Source: Phycisphaerales bacterium
Lineage (GTDB): Bacteria; Planctomycetota; Phycisphaerae; Phycisphaerales; SM1A02
Direction of reading: 5' to 3'
Assembly: GCA_022446885.1 (NCBI GenBank)
Contig: JAKVBU010000007.1
Coordinates: 191,703-255,702 of the forward strand
DNA: 64,000 nucleotides
Part shown: in pieces, positions 6,850 to 15,956 of the stretch
How positions within the stretch are numbered: position 1 is the first letter of the stretch
How the letters are laid out: every line of letters begins with the position of its first letter
Made by a program: the position numbers and the translations under genes
Notes under the pieces: generated by a model
Databases searched by the model: none
What the model was told of the DNA's origin: nothing
Seen by the model: the letters and a program-made list of their open reading frames with translations, nothing else

Positions 6850-9230
6850 TCAACCGGCTCCTTGGAAACGAGGAAGTCGATGGTCCGTTGCGCCACAAAT
6901 CGAGCCGTGCCCGGCCGCATGCGCACGAGCAACAGCGGCCCTGGCCATCGCTCTGCCACTCGGTAGTGCAACTGAGTGAACGATCGCTTGGAGATGCCGT
7001 CGCCCGATGCGCCCAGCACGAGCAGATCGGCACCTGATGCCGCCTCGAGAATGCCCGAGACAATGCCGTCGGCCGGAACCGCCTCAGCCTGCACATCTCC
7101 TGGAAGCCCATCGCCGTTGGATAGATCTCTTCGAAGCGCCTCTCGAATCTCGTCGAGATCATCTTGTGGCGAAGCGATGCGGACCGCCTCCACCGAACCT
7201 CCGCCCATGAGCAGTTCCCGTGCAACCGAAACGGCATATCGGCCCTGACGTGGCTGAGCGATTGGAACCACGATACGGCGGCAGTTCTTGGGCACCGATC
7301 CCTTCAGAACGAGTGTGTGACAGTCGGCCTGACGAATCACACCGTCGATGTCGGTGCCGAAGGTGAAGTGGCGCATGCCCAGAGGCCGCCGCTTCGGGCC
7401 GGTCCATCCCATCACCAGCATGTCTACGTTGCGTTCGTTGACCGTGTCTACCACGCACTGCGCCGGAGAGCGGCCCACACGAACGAGCCCGGCGATGTCC
7501 GCACCGGAGGCCGCTTCAATCGCCTTCTCCACTACGGCTCGGCCTTCAGCCACAAACTGGCCGGTTGATTCCACGGGCAGTTGCTCGGGCACCCGCACCA
7601 CGTTGACCACTGTGATGTGTCGGTCGGCATCCGAGAGTCGAACCGCCAGATCAACCAGCGCTCCAGCTGTCGTTGGATTCGCAACTGGAACCAGCATCTC
7701 CTTGGCTCCATGCGGACGAATTGGTGCCTGCTCGAAGATCACCGGCGTTGCGCGGTGGGCCGACTCCTGCCGTCGAGACCACGAGTAGTACACGATCAAC
7801 CCTGCCACAACCCATCCCACTGTGAGCCAGAGTGTCAGTGGCTGCGAGGCCAGCAACCAAGCCGCGATGGCTACTTGGCCAACAGCCGCGACCACTGGAA
7901 TGACCGGGCCTCCGGGCACGATGTAGCCGTATCGGAGTTTGTCTCCGTACTTGCGCCGGATGACGATCGACGCGATGTTGACTTGGGCAAACACCAGCAA
8001 GAACATCGCGCAAGTGGCCGCGGCGACCTTCTCCGCCGGCAGCAAAAGAGCTACGGCGACGATGATGACACCACTAGCCGCAAGAGCAGCGGACGGTGTA
8101 CGAGTTCGTGGGTGAATCCAAGCCAGTCGTGCTGGCAGCAGTCGATCTCGACCCATCGCGAACGACACGCGGGTTGAGCTGAAGGTGGTGGCGTTGAGGG
8201 CACTCATCGTGGATAGCACCGCCCCGATCACCAGCAAGATTGCCCCTGTGCCCCAGGGCAGGAACTCGTTTGCCGCGACTGCTACCCCAGTTTCGCCCAG
8301 CCCCGCCAGATAACGCCAAGTCTCACCAACGCCCCAGCCTGTCTCCGCAACGACATCAGGTGGGATGTTGAGTGCCCCCAGACACACGATGGCCACCAGC
8401 ACGTAGATGGGTATCACGATCAGGAGCGACAGAAAGACCGCCTTGGGAATGGTGCGGCGTGGCTCGATCACTTCTTCGCCGGCCTGCACGATGATCTCGT
8501 AGCCCTCGAAGGCGATGAATGTCAGGCCCATGGCGATGAGTACGCCACCGAGCCCCTCTGGCAGGAAGGGGGTGAACTTCTCGCCGACGGCGACATCGTG
8601 TTCGCCTGTCATGGCGATGGCACCAGCCAGAATGAAAATCGCGATGACCACGATCTTGGCAACTGTGATGATGTTGCCCGCCTTGCCGGTCTCGCTGGAG
8701 CCTCGGTGGTTGATGTACAAGAAGCCCAAGCAGACCAGAAGTGTCAGCCCTTTGGCCCAAGGCCACGCTTCCATGCCAAAGAGCGTGCCCATGCCGTGTT
8801 CATGGCCGGCGCCAGTGGGAGGGTCGCCCCAACCGAAAACGGTTTGCATACCCCAAACCAGATAAGCCCCGAAGATGACCGCGTAGAGCGACCCGGCTAC
8901 CGCATGCGCCAACCAGTCCATCCATCCGGCGAGAAAGGCCGCCGGACCTGGCAGCCCGAGCCGCGCCCACAGGTATCCACCGCCGGCTGCCGGAACAGCG
9001 CTTCCCACCTCGGCATAGACCATTGCCGTACAGAGCGTGAGCACACCATTGAGACAGAAGGCCAGAATCAGACCGGGGCCAGCCTTGCCCGCGGCGATCC
9101 CGGTGAGCGCGAAGATCCCCGCGCCGATCATGGCGCCGACGCCAACCATCGTGACGTCAAAGAGCCGCAGGGAGCGACTCAGTTCGGTAACCGGGGCGCC
9201 CGCTTGAGCGGGTGCTGGGGCTTCGCTCAT
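6846..9230 (-). CDS. APC-family amino-acid permease fused to two universal stress protein domains
   Basis: 794 aa. Residues about 20-500 form an APC-superfamily transporter with roughly 12 hydrophobic segments; the helix-1 signature reads VGVGAMIGAGIFALTGIAAG, the broken helix that binds substrate. Residues about 510-640 and 650-794 are two USP domains; the first has a VANPTTAGALVDLAVRLSDAD opening and an MGWTG segment, the second has VPIAQPRQGRYAVSVARELLMGGG and a nucleotide-type VLGASGDG motif near the C-terminus. Cationic amino-acid transporter-like proteins with C-terminal USP pairs are a known architecture, thought to link uptake to nucleotide or stress state. Substrate is not determinable here. 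Confidence 0.9.
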   Translation of the reverse strand: MSEAPAPAQAGAPVTELSRSLRLFDVTMVGVGAMIGAGIFALTGIAAGKAGPGLILAFCLNGVLTLCTAMVYAEVGSAVPAAGGGYLWARLGLPGPAAFLAGWMDWLAHAVAGSLYAVIFGAYLVWGMQTVFGWGDPPTGAGHEHGMGTLFGMEAWPWAKGLTLLVCLGFLYINHRGSSETGKAGNIITVAKIVVIAIFILAGAIAMTGEHDVAVGEKFTPFLPEGLGGVLIAMGLTFIAFEGYEIIVQAGEEVIEPRRTIPKAVFLSLLIVIPIYVLVAIVCLGALNIPPDVVAETGWGVGETWRYLAGLGETGVAVAANEFLPWGTGAILLVIGAVLSTMSALNATTFSSTRVSFAMGRDRLLPARLAWIHPRTRTPSAALAASGVIIVAVALLLPAEKVAAATCAMFLLVFAQVNIASIVIRRKYGDKLRYGYIVPGGPVIPVVAAVGQVAIAAWLLASQPLTLWLTVGWVVAGLIVYYSWSRRQESAHRATPVIFEQAPIRPHGAKEMLVPVANPTTAGALVDLAVRLSDADRHITVVNVVRVPEQLPVESTGQFVAEGRAVVEKAIEAASGADIAGLVRVGRSPAQCVVDTVNERNVDMLVMGWTGPKRRPLGMRHFTFGTDIDGVIRQADCHTLVLKGSVPKNCRRIVVPIAQPRQGRYAVSVARELLMGGGSVEAVRIASPQDDLDEIREALRRDLSNGDGLPGDVQAEAVPADGIVSGILEAASGADLLVLGASGDGISKRSFTQLHYRVAERWPGPLLLVRMRPGTARFVAQRTIDFLVSKEPVE

Positions 9231-9245
9231 GTCACCGCAAGTGTA

Positions 9246-9284
9246 CTTGCCCCCACACCTTTGGCCGGGTCACTTGGGGGCAAG
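9246..9284. terminator. Perfect 10-base inverted repeat, possible terminator or leader hairpin
   Basis: CTTGCCCCCA (9246-9255) and its exact complement TGGGGGCAAG (9275-9284) are separated by 19 bases. On the minus strand it starts 14 bases after the stop of the beta-helix gene and ends 16 bases before the permease ATG. There is no U-run, so it could terminate upstream transcription by a Rho-aided route, protect a 3' end, or regulate permease translation. Confidence 0.45.
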
Positions 9285-9297
9285 GGGTGCTGGAAAC

Positions 9298-12200
9298 CTA
9301 GTTGGACCAGTTACGGATCAGGGTGATCAGGTCAATGATGTCCACATTGCCATTTCCATCAAGGTCGCCGGTATGTGCCTCTGCCTGATTGAATGACTGG
9401 ATCATCAAGATCAGATCGTTGCGATCAACCGAACCATCGCCATCAAGATCGCCCATCAGCTCTGTATCAGGAACCCAGTTGTTGTCCACGTCTTGCAGAG
9501 ATCCAGAGACAATGCCCAGAAGATCAGCTTCAGAGGTGCACACTGAGAGCTCCAAGTCGCCGCCAAGGCTGACAGCGATGCCGAGATTGTTGACGACGGT
9601 GCCGACAGAACAGCTGACGGTGTCAACATAACTGCCCCCCACACCGTTGCTTATGGTCACAGCTGTGGCTGGGCTATTCGCGACGTAGCAGTTGTCCATC
9701 GTCAGCATTGAAAGGTCGGCCGTCCCGACAATGGCCATCGCATCCGTATCGCCACCGGTTGACATGTTGCTGTTGAAAGCCACCTTGCTGAAGTTGTGGG
9801 TGCCGCCCTTGAGGTAGACAGCCCCACCGTTGTAACTACTAATGTTGCCATTGAAGAGGCAGTTGCTCGCCGTCACCATTGAGTTATGGCCATACATCGC
9901 TGATCCCCAGGAGGCCGTGTTGTCCGTAAAGGAACAGCCGCCTTGGAGCGTCAACATGGACTCCCACATGTAGATAGCGCCGCCACTAGGACAGAAGTTG
10001 CCCTCCAGTGAACAGCCATCCAATGACACTTCGGAGTCCTCAAATGAAGCAATCCCGGCCCCATGGATGGAGGAGGTGTTGTTCATGAAGACCACGTCCG
10101 TAATGGTGGCACTGGCAGCATCGGACACGTGCAGACCGCCACCACGAGATGCGGCGTTGGACTGCATGAGCCCACCAGTCCAGTTCAGCTGCGCCGACGC
10201 AAATGGCTGGAGATAGATCCCACCACCGCGTACCTGCGCCGTATTCGATATGTACTGCGATCCAGCCATCGTCACGGTTGAGTTCTGTTCGATGTACGTG
10301 CCTGCACCGTAGTAGGTGGCTGTGCAGTTCGATGTGATCGTGCTGAGTGTGGGGCTCGCTCCAGCCACGTAAGCACCGCCGCCGTACATGGCGCCAGTAC
10401 AACCGGAGATAGCCGTATTGCTCATGGTGAGCGTTCCAGCAGCGCCCTCAAGATAAAGGCCGGCCCCCAGTGTCGGGTTTGGTGAGAGGTCGTGCACCAG
10501 ATTGCAGTTGTTCACGCTCCCGTTGGTGAACTGGGGCTGCGCCAATGCATCGGTCGTCAAGATGTACAGGCCGCAACCAATCAACCCGGAAACGGTCGCT
10601 GCGTTGATGTCTGTATCTGAGACTGTGAGGGATGCATCAGACAGATACATGCCGCCACCTGCGGAGGCTTGTGGCTGATCGAACGTGCAGGATTGAAACT
10701 CTGTCTGCGCATTCAGCCCAGCCCAGACACCGCCGCCCTCAGCGGTAGCGATGGCATCCGTGAATGTGTAGTTGCTGAATGACCCAAGAGAGGCGGGCTC
10801 ACAGTGCACGCCTCCGCCGGTTGTCCCCGCGCTCTGCGTGTCAAATGTGCCTGTGCCGCCAAACGCCGGGTTGGCGCCGGCGTCCAAGAACACCGCGCCA
10901 CCACGCCTGCCGGCACTGGAGTTGCTGAAGTCGCAATCGGTCATCGTCCCGCTGCTGTTTTGGCCAAAGAACATATGGCCGCCATCGATAACAGCAGTGC
11001 TGTCATCAACTGGGACATTGGTCATGCTCAGAGAAGCGCCTGTGTCGACATAGGCCGTGCCGCCGCTCGCACCTGCGTCTCCGTTGTTGAAACTGCAATC
11101 AGTCAGAGACCCACTGCTGTCTTGGCCAAAGAACATGTGACCGCCGTTGGACCCTGCGTTGCTCGAATCAACCGGAACATCGGTCATCGTGAACGCGCCA
11201 TCGATGACGCGAATAGCGCCACCTTCCGCTGCTGAGGTGTTGAGACTCATCTCGCCGGTGCGGAATGTCATTGCAGCGCCGCCATCAATCACGATGCCAC
11301 TGCCAGCATTGTTCTCGATGATGCAACGCTCAAGATCAAGGAAGGTGCCATCACCTGACTGGTACACGCCACCGTGATGGCCGTTTCCGGCGTCTTCCAC
11401 ACCGCCCGTGATCGAGACACACTCAATCCAAACTTCAGAGGTGCCGCGCACGGCAACCGCAGCGCCCAGGATCCCGCCCTGCAGAATGGTCTCAGTGGGC
11501 TCGTCACCCTCACCGACGATGATCACGTCCTTGGAGTTGATGTCGGCTGTGCCCGGATTCATGACATAGGTGCCCGGATCAACCTCGATCAATCTCCTGC
11601 CAAAGAGCGGGACGGCCTCGATCGCCTCCGCTGGATCGAGGAAGTCGCCGGTTCCATCTGTTCTGACAACAACAATCCCTGCTTCCACACAAGGGCCCAG
11701 GCCACCAAGCCCGAAGTCGTTGATGCCGTCATCAACTACCGCAGGGGCTGTTGGTGAGAGTGATCCAGACACAGAGGTTGGAGAGATCTGGTCCGGCGTG
11801 TTCTCGCAAATGCCGCAAGCCCGCAACATCGCCATTGCATTCGACTCGGTGGAGATGTTCACCCCGCCGCCGACGCCGAAGCTGACATTGCCTTCATCGT
11901 CATTGCCGCTACCAATAGCGGAGCCACCGATTCGGCAATTGCGGAAACGAACCGATCCACTCTCGACATGTGCGCCGCCGCCATTGCTCAAGTTCGCGGC
12001 ATCGCCGGCGATGTTTGCAGCAATGCCGCAATTGCGAACGTACGCCGGCCCACCATCGAGCCACAGGCCGCCACCATTACCCAAGGCGCTGTTGTTCACA
12101 ACCTGAATGGAGTCCACTCGCAGCCCTTGCCTGAACGCAGTCCCTCGCAAGGTGCCGCCACAGACAAGATCACTTGGTTCCCAAACGATGCCGCCGCCCA

Positions 12201-14517
12201 CACCATTCACTGCAGTATTGCCGGTCACCCGGGCCTGAAATGCGGGGTCGAGTACTTCATCAACACTCCACTTCACTAGGGGTCCGGCCAGTGGCAGCGA
12301 AGACTGCACCAGAACCAGATCACCTCCGGCGAGTGCCATGCCTCCGCCGTTCTGTTGGGCAGTGTTGGATGTGACGAGTGTGTCCTCAATCGTCACTGTT
12401 GTGCAGTCGCCAACCTCCAACCAGAGCCCGCCGCCGTCCATGCCGGCATCATTGTTGTCCAGTGTGCTCGTCGTCAGGGTGACCGAATCAGGCGTGCCAG
12501 ACAGTGCAACGGCGCCGCCATTTCCAGCCGTGGCCTCACACATGGTGGCTGTTAGATCCGCCACCGACATGATCATCGTGTCTGACACATTCTTCACTGA
12601 AATGGCGCCGCCGTCAGTTCCAGCAACCTGACCCAAGAATGCACAGTTCGAGATGGAAACGGACCCCGATGTCATACCGGAAACGGATACCGCGCCACCG
12701 TCATTGCCCGCAGTGTTCTCACTACCACCGATCATGCCATTGAGAAAGAGGCCGGACAGGGTCACGTTGCCATCTGCAGCAGCCACACTCATTGCGCCGC
12801 CGTCTACGCCTGCTGAGTTACCCGTAAGCGTGATTGTCTGCACTGCTCCGTCCAAAGCAACCAGATTCAACGCCCCTGAGGCCGGGCCAACAGCCAATGC
12901 GCCGCCACTGCCACCAGCCGCGGTGTTGCCACTGAGTGTTGGAGAGCCATTGGCAGTGCCGGTCTCTCCGATGTCGATCGTGCAGTCACTCATCGATCCC
13001 AGATACAAGCCGCCGCCATCCCCTGTAACGGAAATGTTGTTCGTGATTGAGACATCGGCGATTGTCACCACTGTGGCAGCCCCCAGCGTGTCGATCGCCA
13101 AAGCGCCGCCGTCTGCCTGAGCGATGTTCTGATCGAACGTCACCGAGTCAAGCGTGATGGTTGAGTTGGCTCCAACTGAGGTGAAGTACAACGCCCCGCC
13201 ACTACCACCACCGGCCGTGTTGGCCTGCAGGTCTGCGTTGCTGAATGACAGTTGGAAGTTGTCACCCGTGTCCTCCACCGAGATTGCCCCGCCGCTGCCC
13301 CCGGCCGAGTTTGCCGAACAAGTCAGGGCCCCAGTTCCGGTGTTGTTCAGGGCGATACTTGCGCCGTCTTCAAGGTTCGGAAGACGGATTGCACCGCCAC
13401 TGCTTGTGTCCGCGCTGTTGGACTGCAGCGTGACATTGCCCGTACCTCCCGCACTGATCGTGCATGAGAGCACAGCGCCGCCATCGCCAATGTAGATCGC
13501 TCCACCAGAGTCAACCGCTGCCCCAAGTGCAGGAATCGGGCCGTTGCCCTCGATCATGACATCGCTGTCTTGAGCCGAAATCTGCAGCTGGGCCCGAGCC
13601 CCTGTCGTTCCGACACCGATGGCACCACCTGATCCCGATGCAATGCCATTATTGGATATCGTCGTTCCGCCCCCGGCCGTGGACTCAATCATCAAGGTGA
13701 AGTCGTCACCAACCGTGCCAATATGCATGGCGCCGCCACCAGCAATCGCGGTGTTGTCTGAGAGGGTTGAGTCAACAATCTCGACGCTTGCCGAGTCTGC
13801 CGCTGAAACCACTCCGACGCCGCCGCCCGTGCTCCCTGCTCCACTGGCCGTGCAATCGGTGATCGATGCCCCATCCAGTCGGAGCGTTCCGTTCAAGGTG
13901 CCACTGACTCGAATAGCGCCGCCACCATCACTGTTCGTATCGCAGTCAGCGAAGGTGCAGTTGATGAACGTCAGTGGGGTGGCGGCGGTGTCGGTAACGG
14001 CAACGGCGCCAGCAGTACATGCCTCAAAGGTGCAGTCCGTAAACGTGCCTGACGCACTTTGAATGTCCACCGGGTTTTCAGTGGTGAAGTAGACGAAGCC
14101 CAAGCCGGAGATCGTGCAGTCGTCGGTCAGCGTCAAGACCGTGTTCGTATCGCCAGTTCCGTCGCCATTGTTCGACGTGATTGCGACGGGGGGCGTGGTT
14201 ACTCCGTTCAGCGCCTGAATTGTGATACCGGAGATCGTTCGAGACTCCGCTGCGCTGGGAAAATTGATCTCAGGAACAGTCGCACCGCCGGGCAAGTCAA
14301 CCGTATCGACCAGATCAGGAACACTGATGCGAACAGTGTCGCCGGGTACGGCCAGGTCAATGGCCTCCCAGAGCGTTGCCGCCGTGTTCGTCGTGGTGCC
14401 GTCGATCGCCACAGGGGTATCGATGACTGCTTGGCCGTGGGAAGCATGCTCAGTCAGCCCTATGGCTGTCAGACAGAGCACCATCACACTGATCACGGAC
14501 GTCGGTCGAAGAACCAT
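9298..14517 (-). CDS. Giant secreted parallel beta-helix (Pmp-like repeat) protein with dockerin-like tail
   Basis: 1739 aa. It starts with a signal peptide (hydrophobic residues about 8-22, cleavage plausible after ASHGQA). Most of the chain is a Gly/Ser/Thr/Asn-rich repeat with dozens of GGA[IVLM]-type and NNTA/SNTA-type rungs, the pattern of right-handed beta-helix and chlamydial polymorphic outer-membrane protein repeats. A distinct break near residues 935-1000 (a PGTYVMNPGT pectin-lyase-like opening) suggests two consecutive beta-helix domains. The last 55 residues contain two calcium-loop repeats, DLDGDGSVDRNDLILM and DLDGNGNVDIIDLITLI, the dockerin-like tail common in Phycisphaerae. 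Probably exported and surface-associated; ligand unknown. Asparagine and cysteine content is consistent with an extracellular structural or adhesive role (inference). Confidence 0.88.
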   Translation of the reverse strand: MVLRPTSVISVMVLCLTAIGLTEHASHGQAVIDTPVAIDGTTTNTAATLWEAIDLAVPGDTVRISVPDLVDTVDLPGGATVPEINFPSAAESRTISGITIQALNGVTTPPVAITSNNGDGTGDTNTVLTLTDDCTISGLGFVYFTTENPVDIQSASGTFTDCTFEACTAGAVAVTDTAATPLTFINCTFADCDTNSDGGGAIRVSGTLNGTLRLDGASITDCTASGAGSTGGGVGVVSAADSASVEIVDSTLSDNTAIAGGGAMHIGTVGDDFTLMIESTAGGGTTISNNGIASGSGGAIGVGTTGARAQLQISAQDSDVMIEGNGPIPALGAAVDSGGAIYIGDGGAVLSCTISAGGTGNVTLQSNSADTSSGGAIRLPNLEDGASIALNNTGTGALTCSANSAGGSGGAISVEDTGDNFQLSFSNADLQANTAGGGSGGALYFTSVGANSTITLDSVTFDQNIAQADGGALAIDTLGAATVVTIADVSITNNISVTGDGGGLYLGSMSDCTIDIGETGTANGSPTLSGNTAAGGSGGALAVGPASGALNLVALDGAVQTITLTGNSAGVDGGAMSVAAADGNVTLSGLFLNGMIGGSENTAGNDGGAVSVSGMTSGSVSISNCAFLGQVAGTDGGAISVKNVSDTMIMSVADLTATMCEATAGNGGAVALSGTPDSVTLTTSTLDNNDAGMDGGGLWLEVGDCTTVTIEDTLVTSNTAQQNGGGMALAGGDLVLVQSSLPLAGPLVKWSVDEVLDPAFQARVTGNTAVNGVGGGIVWEPSDLVCGGTLRGTAFRQGLRVDSIQVVNNSALGNGGGLWLDGGPAYVRNCGIAANIAGDAANLSNGGGAHVESGSVRFRNCRIGGSAIGSGNDDEGNVSFGVGGGVNISTESNAMAMLRACGICENTPDQISPTSVSGSLSPTAPAVVDDGINDFGLGGLGPCVEAGIVVVRTDGTGDFLDPAEAIEAVPLFGRRLIEVDPGTYVMNPGTADINSKDVIIVGEGDEPTETILQGGILGAAVAVRGTSEVWIECVSITGGVEDAGNGHHGGVYQSGDGTFLDLERCIIENNAGSGIVIDGGAAMTFRTGEMSLNTSAAEGGAIRVIDGAFTMTDVPVDSSNAGSNGGHMFFGQDSSGSLTDCSFNNGDAGASGGTAYVDTGASLSMTNVPVDDSTAVIDGGHMFFGQNSSGTMTDCDFSNSSAGRRGGAVFLDAGANPAFGGTGTFDTQSAGTTGGGVHCEPASLGSFSNYTFTDAIATAEGGGVWAGLNAQTEFQSCTFDQPQASAGGGMYLSDASLTVSDTDINAATVSGLIGCGLYILTTDALAQPQFTNGSVNNCNLVHDLSPNPTLGAGLYLEGAAGTLTMSNTAISGCTGAMYGGGAYVAGASPTLSTITSNCTATYYGAGTYIEQNSTVTMAGSQYISNTAQVRGGGIYLQPFASAQLNWTGGLMQSNAASRGGGLHVSDAASATITDVVFMNNTSSIHGAGIASFEDSEVSLDGCSLEGNFCPSGGAIYMWESMLTLQGGCSFTDNTASWGSAMYGHNSMVTASNCLFNGNISSYNGGAVYLKGGTHNFSKVAFNSNMSTGGDTDAMAIVGTADLSMLTMDNCYVANSPATAVTISNGVGGSYVDTVSCSVGTVVNNLGIAVSLGGDLELSVCTSEADLLGIVSGSLQDVDNNWVPDTELMGDLDGDGSVDRNDLILMIQSFNQAEAHTGDLDGNGNVDIIDLITLIRNWSN

Positions 14518-14694
14518 CTCGCATCCTCTCCTGAATCACACACTGAGCCAATCTTCCGGCCCTCGGGGTGCGACAGCCAAGCGACCGTTCACCAGAAACT
14601 GGATCGCATGCCGCTTGGGGCTTGTTGAATGTCTGCTGACCGCCAAGGGTGTCAGATTCGCCTGCTGCCAGCAATGAAAGTGTGCACGAGCAGC

Positions 14695-14711
14695 CTGTTG
14701 GATTTCAACAG
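14695..14711. repeat. Small hairpin in the gap between the beta-helix and meaB-like genes
   Basis: CTGTTG, five-base loop, CAACAG. The 246-base gap (14518-14763) otherwise shows no coding potential I can support. The hairpin may belong to the 3' end of the meaB-like message or to the promoter region of the beta-helix gene, both minus-strand. Confidence 0.25.
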
Positions 14712-14763
14712 CCAAACCCTGCGTGCATCAGTGTTTTTGCCCCCTCCAGAGCCTGGCTGGGCC

Positions 14764-15894
14764 TCAGCCGAACAGGGACTGGGCCAATTCGTCCACGCCT
14801 TTGCCCATGGTGGCGACGGTTTCAAGAATCGGCCGGCCCTGAGCGATGTCGGTGAGCTCCCGGACCACCTTGTGCTCACCGGCGAAATCCGCCTTATTGA
14901 CCACAAACAGGTCTGCGATCTCAAGAATGCCAGCCTTGTCCATTTGCACGGCGTCGCCCATGCCCGGAACGACGACCACAGCCGTGGCATCCACATGTGA
15001 CCGAATCGCCACATCGCTCTGGCCGGCCCCAACCGTCTCCACAATGACGTGATCGAATCCTGCGCCGCCCAGCAACTCGATGATGTCGGGAAGGTGCCTG
15101 TAGTCCTCGCCAACAACCGCCAGGGAGCGGTAGAAGCATGATTCGCCCACGGCGTTGAAATCGACTCGGAGGCGATCTCCCAACAAGGCCCCGCTTGTGA
15201 TCGGGCTCATCGGGTCGAATGCCACCACGGCCAGACGTTCACCCCGGCCATGCAGCACAGATGCCAAGGCGGCCACCAGTGTGCTCTTGCCCGCCCCCGG
15301 CGAACCGGTGAGGCCGACAATACGGGCCGGTCTTCGACGCGGCTGGTCAACCTCCAGGCCATCACAAAGCCGGCTCAGGCTGCGGGCAAGCACGGCAGCA
15401 TCCGGCGCCCCCTCGGGTAACTGGTCATGAGGCTTCACCGCATCTCGGACAGCATCAACCAGATCCTGCATTGATGTGCCGGTGTGGAAGACCCTGTGCA
15501 CGCCTGCATCGAGCATGCCCTGCACGTCCTCTTGAGGGATGATCCCGCCAATGTCCACCAGCATGTCTGGGCGCCCAACCGACTCACAGGCCTCCAGCAA
15601 TCGCGGCACGAGCACATTGTGTGAATTGCTCATCATCGAGGCAGCGATCAGATCGACGTCCTCATCGCGAGCGGCTTGGGCCAGGCTGAGAGGTGTCTGC
15701 CAGAGGCCCGAGTAGATCACGTGCACTCCACTGTCTCGAAGGGCCCTCGCGATGAGCTTGACGCCACGATCATGCCCATCCAGCCCCATCTTGCCCAGCA
15801 ATACGCGAGGGCGATGGGCGAGGTCTCCACAGCGGTCAACCTTCTCAAGAACGGTCGTAGGCTCGGTTGTTGGATTGGCCATTGGGGGAGGCAT
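14764..15894 (-). CDS. Cobalamin-binding domain fused to a MeaB/ArgK-type G-protein
   Basis: 376 aa from the ATG at 15894 (Met5 at 15882 is an alternative; longer upstream frame reads non-coding). Residues about 27-155 are a B12-binding Rossmann domain with GLDGHDRG, the D-x-H-x-x-G motif whose histidine ligates cobalt, and VDIGGIIPQ later in the domain. Residues about 175-376 are a MeaB G-domain: P-loop GSPGAGKS, FDPMSP, VETVGAGQS and NKAD. The C-terminal helical dimerisation arm of free-standing MeaB is missing. MeaB chaperones load and protect adenosylcobalamin in acyl-CoA mutases. In IcmF the same two domains precede the mutase in one chain; here the mutase part is absent and must be encoded elsewhere. 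Divergent from argS. Confidence 0.87.
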   Translation of the reverse strand: MPPPMANPTTEPTTVLEKVDRCGDLAHRPRVLLGKMGLDGHDRGVKLIARALRDSGVHVIYSGLWQTPLSLAQAARDEDVDLIAASMMSNSHNVLVPRLLEACESVGRPDMLVDIGGIIPQEDVQGMLDAGVHRVFHTGTSMQDLVDAVRDAVKPHDQLPEGAPDAAVLARSLSRLCDGLEVDQPRRRPARIVGLTGSPGAGKSTLVAALASVLHGRGERLAVVAFDPMSPITSGALLGDRLRVDFNAVGESCFYRSLAVVGEDYRHLPDIIELLGGAGFDHVIVETVGAGQSDVAIRSHVDATAVVVVPGMGDAVQMDKAGILEIADLFVVNKADFAGEHKVVRELTDIAQGRPILETVATMGKGVDELAQSLFG

Positions 15895-15956
15895 GATATC
15901 CGCAAACCACTGCCTGCAAGCGAAACGAGGCCCTTCGTTCGTATACTCCTCGGCCC

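Noticed and set aside
12653..13120. Pro/Ala/Ser-rich plus frames opposite the beta-helix gene
   Set aside because: They mirror the GGA and GNN repeats of the minus-strand protein; the composition is a translation artefact.
9298..14517. Repeats in the beta-helix gene that might suggest a CRISPR array
   Set aside because: Spacing is irregular, units are degenerate at the DNA level, and they translate as beta-helix rungs in one open frame.
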